From the NCBI GenBank assembly GCA_005801385.1, contig SYEM01000119.1, positions 1 through 44,410 of the forward strand: 44,410 bases of DNA, in the 5' to 3' direction. The DNA is from Verrucomicrobiales bacterium. Its GTDB lineage: Bacteria > Verrucomicrobiota > Verrucomicrobiia > Limisphaerales > UBA9464. The position numbers and the translations under genes are program-made. Positions 26,024 to 34,874 of the stretch are shown piece by piece (positions within the stretch are counted from its first letter, which is position 1; each line of letters starts with the position of its first letter). Under the pieces are notes generated by a model that had not been told where the DNA came from, did no database searches, and was given only the letters and a program-made list of their open reading frames with translations.

Positions 26024-27361
26024 ATGTCCCTCATGAAGCCGTCCCTGCTTCCGTTTTCCGCGCTCGCAGTCGCCTTGTTCTTCGCCCGTGGGGCCGACGC
26101 CCCGGTCGACTGGCCGGAGTGGCGGGGGCCCGCGGCTCAAGGGCATGCCTCCGCGAAGGGAATTCCGGAGAACTGGAGCGACACCCAGAACATTGCGTGG
26201 CGGTGCGACCTGCCGGGTCGGGGCTGGTCGACACCCGTCATGAATGCCGACCAGATCTGGCTGAGCACCGCACTCGAGACCCCAGCCTCACCCGAGGAAG
26301 TGGCCCAGCGGACGAAGGTCAACACGGCCGACCAGCCGCTCACCGTGCTCTCGAAGGTCGAGCTCAAGGCCCTCTGTGTCGATCGCCGCACCGGGAAACA
26401 GCTCCGGGACATCCCGCTCATCACGGTCGAGGACCCGCAATGGGTTCATGAGCTGAACAGCTATGCCTCACCCTCTCCGGTCCTCGAGCCCGGACGGGCC
26501 TACTTTCATTTCGGCACCTTCGGGACGTTCTGCGTCGATGTCGGGACCGGCGGCGTGGTCTGGGCGAACACGAACCTCCACATCATGCACGAGAACGGAC
26601 CCGGGAGTTCGCCGGTCCTTGTCGGGGACCTGCTGCTGTTCCATCTCGACGGCAGCGATTCGCAATCCATCGCGGCCCTCGACAAGAAGACAGGACGCCC
26701 CGTCTGGCGGACCGACCGCTCGGGTAGGATGAATGAGCATCCCCAGCTCAAGAAGTCCTACGCCACGCCCACCCTCACTCAGTGGGGTGGCAAGGCAGCG
26801 GTGCTATCGCAGGGCGCCGACTGGATCTATGCCTACGAACCAGGAACGGGGAGGGAACTCTGGAAGGTGCCCTACGGGAACCTCGGGTTCTCGCTGTCGT
26901 CGCGGGCCGTGTTGGGCGAGGGACGGGTCTACTTCGCGACCGGGTACTCCCGGTCTGAGGTCCAGGCCGTCCAACTTGGCGGCCCAGACGCCGCTCCGGC
27001 CACCGCATGGAAATACGCCAAGGGAGCCCCGACGATGTCGTCGCTGCTTCTGGTGGGGAACGAGCTCTACTTCGTCTCCGACTCCGGCGGCATGCTGACC
27101 TGCCTGGACGCCCGCAATGGACATGAGCACTACCGCGAACGTCTGGGCGGCAGTCACAGTGCCTCGCCGCTGTTCGTGGACGGCAAGATCCTCCTGTGTT
27201 CCCGGGAAGGGGAAACGTGTGTGGTTGCTCCCGGGACCTCCTTTAAGCTCATCGCGAGAAACCGTCTCCCAGGCAAACTCATGGCCTCACCGATCGCCTC
27301 GGGGGATTCGTTGTATCTCCGCACCGACACCGCACTCTACCGGATCCAGGGCGGAAAGTAG
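26024..27361 (+). CDS. PQQ-like beta-propeller repeat protein
   Basis: Signal peptide; WPEWRGPAAQGHASAKGIPENWSDTQNIAWRCDLPGRGWSTPV and repeated blades; start at 26024, long upstream extension in the listed ORF is not credible. Confidence 0.85.
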   Translation: MSLMKPSLLPFSALAVALFFARGADAPVDWPEWRGPAAQGHASAKGIPENWSDTQNIAWRCDLPGRGWSTPVMNADQIWLSTALETPASPEEVAQRTKVNTADQPLTVLSKVELKALCVDRRTGKQLRDIPLITVEDPQWVHELNSYASPSPVLEPGRAYFHFGTFGTFCVDVGTGGVVWANTNLHIMHENGPGSSPVLVGDLLLFHLDGSDSQSIAALDKKTGRPVWRTDRSGRMNEHPQLKKSYATPTLTQWGGKAAVLSQGADWIYAYEPGTGRELWKVPYGNLGFSLSSRAVLGEGRVYFATGYSRSEVQAVQLGGPDAAPATAWKYAKGAPTMSSLLLVGNELYFVSDSGGMLTCLDARNGHEHYRERLGGSHSASPLFVDGKILLCSREGETCVVAPGTSFKLIARNRLPGKLMASPIASGDSLYLRTDTALYRIQGGK

Positions 27362-27416
27362 CGGGTCTGGAAGACGTCGCGGAAGACTCGGGCCCGATGT
27401 GAGGTTGCGTCTTCGT

Positions 27417-27465
27417 GGCTGCGCGGAGCGCAGCCAGATCCGCAGGGCGCTGCGGATCCCACCGT
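27417..27465. repeat. Tandem-hairpin intergenic repeat, copy 1
   Basis: GGCTGCGC-GGA-GCGCAGCC (27417-27435) then GATCCGCAG-GGCG-CTGCGGATC (27437-27458) CCACC. Confidence 0.75.
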
Positions 27466-27528
27466 CGTTTTGCCACACCGATTGACGATGATTGCCCGGG
27501 ATTCCAATGTACCCATAGGCTCACCGTC

Positions 27529-28401
27529 ATGGACCTCACACTCCGCCCCATCCTCTCCGCGGGCACACTGATTGCAGCACTGCTCACCGGCACGGCCGCT
27601 GAACCGGTGCACAAGGCCATCAAGGGGAACGCCGCCCCGACCGCCGCCCGATCCGTGCATCTCGGCTATCCGGCTCCCGAGGGATCCTTGTTCTACACGG
27701 AGATGGTCATCGAGCAGTCAGTCCCCGGGAGCTACTTCATGGCCGCCGGATGGAACACCGGCTATTTCGGACTCCAGCAGCTCGGCAAGGCCAACGAAAA
27801 GGTCGTCATCTTCTCAGTTTGGGACCCGACGACCGGCGACGATCCGGGTGCGGTGAAGACGGAGGATCGGGTGGAGGTGCTCCATGAGGGTGACGGCGTA
27901 CGGATCCGACGCTTCGGCGGCGAGGGGACTGGCGGCCAATGCATGGCGCCCTGGCCATGGTCCCTGGGTGAGACAAACCGCTTCCTGCTCCAGGGCGAGG
28001 TCCAGGGCAACAAGACCGCCTACACCGCCTGGGTGTCCAAGGGGGGAGCCGACTGGAAGAAGCTCGCCACGTTCCGGACCCGCACCGGCGGGCTGCCACT
28101 GAAGGGCTACTATTCGTTCGTCGAGGACTTCCGTCGGGATGGCGCCAGCGTGGGCGAGACCCGCAAAGCCCGCTTTGGCAACGGATGGGTGAAGACCACC
28201 TCCGGCGACTGGGTTCCGCTGAACCGCGCCCGTTTCACGGCCTCCGGAGCCGACTGGGAAGCCCGGGACAACATCGATGGTGGCGAATCCGGATCCTGGT
28301 TCTTCCTGGGAACCGGTGGGGACATCGCGGCCAGTCACCCTTTGCAGAGCCTGCTGAGGCTGCCACCACCCGTGGCGCTGCCGAAGTTGGACGCTCCCTG
28401 A
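27529..28401 (+). CDS. Secreted DUF3472-like protein
   Basis: ORF in frame from 27529; signal peptide; SVHLGYPAPEGSLFYTEMVIEQSVPGSYFMAAGWNTGYFGLQQL...VIFSVWDPTTGDDPGAV. Confidence 0.8.
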   Translation: MDLTLRPILSAGTLIAALLTGTAAEPVHKAIKGNAAPTAARSVHLGYPAPEGSLFYTEMVIEQSVPGSYFMAAGWNTGYFGLQQLGKANEKVVIFSVWDPTTGDDPGAVKTEDRVEVLHEGDGVRIRRFGGEGTGGQCMAPWPWSLGETNRFLLQGEVQGNKTAYTAWVSKGGADWKKLATFRTRTGGLPLKGYYSFVEDFRRDGASVGETRKARFGNGWVKTTSGDWVPLNRARFTASGADWEARDNIDGGESGSWFFLGTGGDIAASHPLQSLLRLPPPVALPKLDAP

Positions 28402-28467
28402 GCGCAGCGGACGACAGGCGGAGCACGTCCTCAGGACCAACGACTGCCTCGAAGGCACCCGCCCCGG

Positions 28468-28515
28468 TTGGCGGATGGCGCCGCCAAGGTCCGCAGGGCA
28501 CTGCGGACCCCACCC
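28468..28515. repeat. Tandem-hairpin intergenic repeat, copy 2
   Basis: TTGGCGG-ATGGCG-CCGCCAA (28468-28487) then GGTCCGCAG-GGCA-CTGCGGACC (28488-28509) CCACCC. Confidence 0.75.
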
Positions 28516-28542
28516 ACGCACGCGGAAGACCAAGCCGACCCG

Positions 28543-29400
28543 TCAGGCGAACAGCGAACCGGCGGCCTCGTCACAGCCGAGGTTGCGTCCAATCGAGGTG
28601 ACCTCCTCGAGCCGGCCACCCCGCCAGATCCGGTGCCGATAGAGCGTCGCGAAGCCGTAGTCCGGTGCCGCCCCACCCTGCCCCCCGACCAGTTCGCTGC
28701 CGCGCCGCACATTGTCCTGCATCCAGGCCGGCAGGAGCAGGTGGAACGGGTTGCGCCGGACCTCCCCCACATGGAACGACAGGGCCGTGACCTGATCCGC
28801 AACCTGTGCCTCCGAGAGCTCGACCATGAGGTTGGGACGCGTCATCTGACCCCAATACTCAGTGTCCACCAGGTGGGTTGTGAAGTGGGCCGGAAGGGTG
28901 GCGAGGGCATCCTGGACGAGGAAGTGCACGCCGATGTGGGTGCCGTTCCAGTCGTGCTCATGGGGTACGAAGATGGCCTTTGGGGACTCCCGACGGAGGA
29001 TGTCGGCAATCACAGCTACCTTGGCCGCCCAGCCGGCAGGGTCCTGCTGACGGGCCTTGGGCGTGATCGCCTCGAGTCCGTTCGGCGCGGTCTGGAGGAG
29101 CCCCAACCCCAGGTGGTCGCAGGCATCACGCAGCTCCGACAGCCGAGCGGCCTGACGCTCCCGGTTGCTCCCTTGTGTGACCGCGACGTTGCGGATGGTC
29201 CACCCGGATTCCCGCATCAGGCGGACCGCGAGTCCGCCCACGATGCACTCGTCGTCGGGATGCGGGGAGAAGATCAGTCCCACCGGGGCGTTCGGCCCCG
29301 CCTGGGGCCGCGGGAGGGGAGGAAATCCTCCGAGCGGATAGTCCTTCCCGGTCCGGAAGAACCGGGCGTATTCGGCGACAAGGTGGGCGTAGGGATTCAT
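28543..29400 (-). CDS. PIG-L family (LmbE-like) deacetylase
   Basis: GLIFSPHPDDECIVGGLAVRLMRESGWTIRNVAVTQG and PHEHDWNGTHIGVHFLV, zinc-binding HPDDE/HxxxH pattern; start ATG at 29400. Confidence 0.87.
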   Translation of the reverse strand: MNPYAHLVAEYARFFRTGKDYPLGGFPPLPRPQAGPNAPVGLIFSPHPDDECIVGGLAVRLMRESGWTIRNVAVTQGSNRERQAARLSELRDACDHLGLGLLQTAPNGLEAITPKARQQDPAGWAAKVAVIADILRRESPKAIFVPHEHDWNGTHIGVHFLVQDALATLPAHFTTHLVDTEYWGQMTRPNLMVELSEAQVADQVTALSFHVGEVRRNPFHLLLPAWMQDNVRRGSELVGGQGGAAPDYGFATLYRHRIWRGGRLEEVTSIGRNLGCDEAAGSLFA

Positions 29401-29431
29401 GCGGTCGCCCAGCTTCCCCACGAGGGAAACC

Positions 29432-30829
29432 TCAGGCAAGCACCGGGAGGCTGGCAGCGGCGATGGCCTGGCCGTGACGCTTGTCCTTCTCGTCAGGGGT
29501 CACAAACCCAACCCGGGCCGACAGCTCGGGGAATTCGAGATCCAGGACCTCACGGGCCTTCTTCAGGATCAACTCACCGCCGGTGCCGGTGGTCACCCGT
29601 CCCAGCACCAGGACGTGGCGCATCGCATAGTACCGGGACCAGTGGGCCAAGGCGTAGCCCAGGAAGACGCCGATTGATTCATAGATCCGGGCCGCACGCG
29701 GATCCCCGGCGGCCATGAGGGCCTGCACGTGCTTGAGCCGGTCGGGCAGTCCCAGTGCCGGATCGACCTCGATCCCGGCCGGCGCCAGCAGTCGTCCCAC
29801 CGCCTGCTGGGAGAAATACTGGGCGCCGCAGCCGACGTCGCCCGACCACTCCTCCTTGGGGGCCGGACGACGGTAGTCCACGGGCACGAAGGCCAGCTCG
29901 TTCAGCCACGACGTGATGTTGCCATCGGGCGTGACGAACCCCGCCGCCGTGCTCGTGCCCATGGCGATCCCCAGAACCGCGTTCTGGTTCAGGGCCATGG
30001 ATCCCGCCAGGGCGGTCACCTCGCCGTCGTTCACCACCTCGAACGGGATGCCGCCCCACTGCCGACGCAACTCGAGGAAGAGATCCTTCACCCGGGACTC
30101 GAACAGGTCAGGCGGCACGCCCCGGAACAGCGAGGCCACCTTGACCCGGTTGTTCACGTACACGCCCGCGGCCGAACCCCCGATCGCATCCACCCGCGGC
30201 AGGTGGGCTGCAGCCCGGCGCAGCGAGTCCATGATGCCGTCGACGTGGTACTGCGGATCCTTCTGGAAGTAGGGATCCCAGACGATCTCCTCGGAGAAGA
30301 CCGCCTTGCCGTCGAGCACCGCCGCGACCTTGCGGTCGCTGCCACCGAGATCGAATCCGATGCGGCAGCCATCGAGGTGACGCCCCAGCGGTGCGGTGAT
30401 GGAGCGTGCCGGAGGCAGACGATCCGGGGATTCGACCCAGACAACCTCGATGGGATGGTCGTAGACCTTACGGCCAATGGTCTCGGAATCGAAACGCCCG
30501 TTCGGTGTCCCGGCATAATGCGCCCGGAGCGCATCGGCGATCTCCCTCGGGCCAGCGACCGTGAAGCGCCAACCGCCCCAGCCCCACAGGAGGAACTTCG
30601 CGAGGCGCTCCACGAAGAACGCATTCGCCTCGACGGCACCCGGAGCCGTGGGCACGAGCACCTTGAAGGCCTGGTGGAACACGGAGCCATCGGCCTGTTC
30701 GAGGGCGACCGTGACCGGAACCGTCGCCTCCCGGAGGAACGCACGCTCCGCCAGCACGGCGGGACGGAACTCGGGATCCAGGGGCGGCAGGATCCTGGGG
30801 ACGGCCAGGAAACGATCGACGGCACTCAT
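29432..30829 (-). CDS. ROK-family-like sugar kinase/ATPase-fold protein
   Basis: RIGFDLGGSDRKVAAVLDGKAVFSEEI, VNDGEVTALAGSMAL, GIAMGTSTAAGFVTPDG. Confidence 0.75.
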   Translation of the reverse strand: MSAVDRFLAVPRILPPLDPEFRPAVLAERAFLREATVPVTVALEQADGSVFHQAFKVLVPTAPGAVEANAFFVERLAKFLLWGWGGWRFTVAGPREIADALRAHYAGTPNGRFDSETIGRKVYDHPIEVVWVESPDRLPPARSITAPLGRHLDGCRIGFDLGGSDRKVAAVLDGKAVFSEEIVWDPYFQKDPQYHVDGIMDSLRRAAAHLPRVDAIGGSAAGVYVNNRVKVASLFRGVPPDLFESRVKDLFLELRRQWGGIPFEVVNDGEVTALAGSMALNQNAVLGIAMGTSTAAGFVTPDGNITSWLNELAFVPVDYRRPAPKEEWSGDVGCGAQYFSQQAVGRLLAPAGIEVDPALGLPDRLKHVQALMAAGDPRAARIYESIGVFLGYALAHWSRYYAMRHVLVLGRVTTGTGGELILKKAREVLDLEFPELSARVGFVTPDEKDKRHGQAIAAASLPVLA

Positions 30830-30929
30830 GCGTCCCCGAGGCTGCACTCCCGGCCCCGCCCTGCGCAAGATGGCGCGTCGTCATCTCCAACCGCTCCACT
30901 GCGGCGACGGAGACAGAACCCCAGAGGTC

Positions 30930-33068
30930 TCACTCGATCGCCGCCCGCATCGCGGCAAACCAGTCGGTCCCCGCCTCGCTCGACACCGGATTGATGCCCG
31001 CCGTCTCGGCATCCTCGACACACTCCGGCGGCAGCTCCTTCAGGAAGGGCGAGGGATGACACGGCAGGACCTGGCCATAGCGCTTGCGTCCTCCGCAGTG
31101 GGAGATCCGAAGCGTCCGCTGGGCGCGTGTGATGGCCACGTAGAACAGGCGTCGTTCCTCGTCGAGGGTGCCTTCCAGCTTCGACCGCGAGTGGGGAAGC
31201 AGACCGTCCTCCACTCCGACGATCTGGACGTGTGGGAATTCCAACCCCTTCGCTGCATGCATGGTGATCAGGGTCACCTGATCGCCGGTCTCCTTGTCCT
31301 CGGCCCGCTCCTGGTCGAGGGAGAGCTGCTCCAGGAATTCCGCCACCCGCTCAGCGGGGTGACGGGTGAGACGGCGCCGCGGCGGCGGAAGGGGTACGGC
31401 TGGTGCCGGAGCCAGCACCACCTCGTCGGTGGCGGGTGTCGGTACGGACGCCTCGACGGGCCGAGCCACGGCTGCGATGCCGTTGGGATCATCGAGGTCA
31501 TCCAGCAGTTCCCAGACATTCCGCCAGCGCGCCTCGGAGGCCTCGAGGGTCTTCTCGCTGCGGGTCAATTCCGCACGGTAGTCGATCGACCGGAGCCAGT
31601 CCTCGGCCCAGTTCCCGAGACAGACCGGATCCTTCGACTCAAGGACCGCACGCGTCTCCTCGATGAACGCGATAAATGACCGGAGGGCCTCCACCGTGCG
31701 GGGCTGGAACCGCTCCTGGACATCGGTGTGCCGCATCGCGGTGAAGACGCTGCTCCTTCGCTCCTGGCTTGCGGCCAGCAGCCGTTCCATCGTCACGTCA
31801 CTAAGCCCCCGGGCCGGGGTGTTGGCGATCCGCAGCAGGGCGACGTCGTCGTGCGGATTCAGGAACGTCTTCAGATAAGCGAGGAAGTCCCGGATCTCCC
31901 GTCGGTCGAAGAAGCTCTGTCCCCCGATCAGCCGGTACCGGATCTTGGACTGGCGGAGGGCGGACTCGAGGAGCCGGGACTGGATGTTGGTGCGGAACAG
32001 AATCGCCTGGTCGCCCCAGGGGATGCGCCGGACCATGCGGTCGTCCTCGATGTTCTGGGCCACCGTCTTGGACTCCTCCTCATCGGTGTCGAAACACTGG
32101 AGCAGGATCTTCTCTCCCTCCCCCTTGGACGACCACAGCTGCTTGCCACGACGTCGGGCGTTGTTGCGGATCACACCGTTGGCCGCCTTGAGGATCACGT
32201 TGGTGGACCGGTAGTTCTGCTCCAGCTTCACCACCTTCACCTCGGGAAAATGCTTCTCGAGGTCCAGTAGGTTGGCGACCTCGGCACTGCGCCAGCCGTA
32301 GATGGACTGGTCGTCATCACCCACGACACAGAGGTTCCGGGAGTCCCGGGTCAGGGCATGCACGAGCTCGAACTGCGCGGCATTGGTGTCCTGGTACTCA
32401 TCCACCATGACATACCGGAACCGTTCCCGACATGCCTCGAGGGCCTCGGGGTGCTCCTTGAAGAGGCGCAGCACCAGCAGGATGAGGTCGTCGAAGTCCA
32501 CGGCATTGCAGGCGTGGAGAGCGGACTGGTAGCGGGAGAGCACATGTTCCGCGAGTGCTCGGACCTCGGGATCCTCGAACACGGACGCCCGACTCCCACC
32601 GCCACGAAACCGGGACAGCAGGCCGAGGATGGCGTGCGGATCGCTCTTCACCTTTCCCTCGTGGATGGAGGACAGGATCTTCTTGATGGCTCCGATCTGA
32701 TCGGACTCGTCGTAGATCACGAAGTTCCGCTTGTAGCCGAGCTTCTCGATGTGCTGGCGGAGGATCCGGACGCAGAGGGAGTGGAAGGTGCAGACCGTCG
32801 GACGCTCCGGAGTCTCACCGTCGGAGTCGCGACGGGACCGACGCGGCAGCATTTCGTTCACCCGCTCCTGCATCTCCTTGGCGGCCGTGTTGGTGAAGGT
32901 GACGGCCAGGATCTTCCCGGGGGAGATGCCCCGTTCGATCATGTGGACGATCCGGCAGGTGATCACCCGCGTCTTGCCCGTCCCGGCCCCGGCGAGGATC
33001 AGCACCGGGCCCCGGACGGTCGACACCGCCTGCTGCTGCTCCGGGTTGAGGGCGTCGATGTTGAACAC
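30930..33068 (-). CDS. pcrA: UvrD/PcrA-type ATP-dependent DNA helicase
   Basis: LNPEQQQAVSTVRGPVLILAGAGTGKTRVITCRIVHMI...VDEYQDTNAAQFELVHAL...GDDDQSIYGWRSAEVANLL...TMHAAKGLEFPHVQIVGVEDG; likely GTG start at 33068 (VFNIDALNPEQ). Confidence 0.93.
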   Translation of the reverse strand: MFNIDALNPEQQQAVSTVRGPVLILAGAGTGKTRVITCRIVHMIERGISPGKILAVTFTNTAAKEMQERVNEMLPRRSRRDSDGETPERPTVCTFHSLCVRILRQHIEKLGYKRNFVIYDESDQIGAIKKILSSIHEGKVKSDPHAILGLLSRFRGGGSRASVFEDPEVRALAEHVLSRYQSALHACNAVDFDDLILLVLRLFKEHPEALEACRERFRYVMVDEYQDTNAAQFELVHALTRDSRNLCVVGDDDQSIYGWRSAEVANLLDLEKHFPEVKVVKLEQNYRSTNVILKAANGVIRNNARRRGKQLWSSKGEGEKILLQCFDTDEEESKTVAQNIEDDRMVRRIPWGDQAILFRTNIQSRLLESALRQSKIRYRLIGGQSFFDRREIRDFLAYLKTFLNPHDDVALLRIANTPARGLSDVTMERLLAASQERRSSVFTAMRHTDVQERFQPRTVEALRSFIAFIEETRAVLESKDPVCLGNWAEDWLRSIDYRAELTRSEKTLEASEARWRNVWELLDDLDDPNGIAAVARPVEASVPTPATDEVVLAPAPAVPLPPPRRRLTRHPAERVAEFLEQLSLDQERAEDKETGDQVTLITMHAAKGLEFPHVQIVGVEDGLLPHSRSKLEGTLDEERRLFYVAITRAQRTLRISHCGGRKRYGQVLPCHPSPFLKELPPECVEDAETAGINPVSSEAGTDWFAAMRAAIE

Positions 33069-33284
33069 GGGCCGCGGAGCATGGCGCGACGACCGCGCCG
33101 GGCAAGTCCAAGTCCCTCGCAGAACTTCGGCAGGGACACGTGGCCCACAAAGGTCCCACCTGGCCCAGCGTATTCCTCGCAGGAATATCTTCGGTAACCC
33201 CAGCCAAACCGGGCGCCGAAATATGGTTTTCAGACCCCGCACCGTTGCCACCCCATCCGAGGACCCGTAGGTTCGTGGGCCGCT

Positions 33285-34685
33285 ATGGAGTCAATCCTCA
33301 GCTTTGTGTACGTGGCCGTGATGGTGGTGCTGCTCTTCGGGGCCAGCATCTTTGTGCACGAGTACGGCCATTACTGGATGGCCCTCAGGCGCGGGATGAA
33401 GGTGGAGGGCTTCGCCATCGGGTTCGGACCGAAGATCTTCTCCTGGATGCGCGATGGCGTGGAATGGTCCATCCGGTGGATCCCTGCGGGTGGCTTCGTG
33501 AAGCTGCCGCAGATGATCACCTCGGAGGCGATCGAGGGGAAGGCGGCTCCCGACATCCCGCATGCCCCTCCCTTCTCCCGAATCCTCGTCTCGATCGCCG
33601 GTCCCGCGATGAACATCGCCTTCGCCCTCGCCATCGCGTGCGTCATCTGGGCCATCGGTATCCCCGTCCGGGTCAATCCGCCCATCATCGGACCCGTCGA
33701 CCCCCAATCCACCGAGGCCGCCCGTGGGGTGCGCAGCGGGGACCGGATTGTGGAGGTGAACGGGCACAAGGTGCGGTCCTGGCAGGACATCAACCTCGAG
33801 GTCATCACGGCTCTCACCAACGTGGTCCCCGTGACCCTCGAGCGGTCCGGTCAGCGTCTGACCGTCAGCCTCCCCACCAAGCGGTCCGAGACACTGGGGC
33901 TGAAGTGGCTCGACCTCGAGCCCCAGGAACGCCCCATTGTCGGTCTCGTCCAGCCCGGCATGCCTGCCGAGAAGATCGGACTCAAACTCGGGGACAAGTT
34001 CCTATCCTTTGACGGTGTCTACGTCCTCAACCAGGAGCAGCTCAGCGACGTCATCAACAAGGGCAAGGGGCGTCCCTGCGAGGTGGTCGTCGAGCGCGAC
34101 GGCACCAAGCTGAACCTGACGGTCACCCCGGTCTACGACCCGGAGACGCAGCGCGGGCGCATCGGCATCGGGTTCGCCGGTGGCCACTACGAGGTCCAGC
34201 GTCCAGGCCCCAACCCGATCGAGCAGTTTGGCGACGTCCTGCGACTCATGGGCAAGACGTTCAACGCCCTGTTCCATTCCAAGGAGACCGGCGTCAGCGC
34301 GAAGGACATGAGCGGACCCGTCGGCATCCTGGGCAAGCTGTGGCTTGACGTGCACACCGACCTCCGACTGGCCCTCGGGTTCCTGGTGACGCTCAACATC
34401 AACCTCGCCCTGATGAACCTCCTGCCGATCCCGGTCCTCGATGGTGGCCACATCATGATGGCGCTCTATGAACTCGTCTCACGACGACGGGTCGGCGCAC
34501 GGTTCCAGGAGATCGTCACCGCCGGCTTTGCCGTGGTGCTGTTGTCGTTCATGGCCTTCGTGACCTACTACGACCTTCATCGGGCTCCGATCTTCCGTCA
34601 GATGCTCAAGCAGAAGAGCGTCATCGAGTCCCCGGCCAAGGGGACGGCGCCGGATTCCTCGACCCCGACACCCATCAAGCGCTGA
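33285..34685 (+). CDS. rseP: RIP metalloprotease RseP (site-2 protease)
   Basis: FVHEYGHYWMAL zinc motif, PDZ domain(s), C-terminal LNINLALMNLLPIPVLDGGHIMM. Confidence 0.95.
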   Translation: MESILSFVYVAVMVVLLFGASIFVHEYGHYWMALRRGMKVEGFAIGFGPKIFSWMRDGVEWSIRWIPAGGFVKLPQMITSEAIEGKAAPDIPHAPPFSRILVSIAGPAMNIAFALAIACVIWAIGIPVRVNPPIIGPVDPQSTEAARGVRSGDRIVEVNGHKVRSWQDINLEVITALTNVVPVTLERSGQRLTVSLPTKRSETLGLKWLDLEPQERPIVGLVQPGMPAEKIGLKLGDKFLSFDGVYVLNQEQLSDVINKGKGRPCEVVVERDGTKLNLTVTPVYDPETQRGRIGIGFAGGHYEVQRPGPNPIEQFGDVLRLMGKTFNALFHSKETGVSAKDMSGPVGILGKLWLDVHTDLRLALGFLVTLNINLALMNLLPIPVLDGGHIMMALYELVSRRRVGARFQEIVTAGFAVVLLSFMAFVTYYDLHRAPIFRQMLKQKSVIESPAKGTAPDSSTPTPIKR

Positions 34686-34874
34686 TGCGGATCCGGTGTC
34701 CGGTCAGGCTGGTTACTGGACGATGAAACCCATCAATGTGGCGGCGAAAGCCCCAGCTTAGGCGCACCCTTCTCAGGGGAGCCGTTAACAACGGGGATGC
34801 AGCTGCGGGCGCAGCCCAACCCCTTTCGACGCTTCCCATCGCGTCGTTTCGCCATACCCTCGCGGCCACGTTCG

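Noticed and set aside
33069-33251. N-terminal extension of the helicase ORF
   Set aside because: Helicase homology begins at FNIDALNPEQQQAV; a GTG at 33068 fits and the extension is intergenic sequence with operator-like repeats
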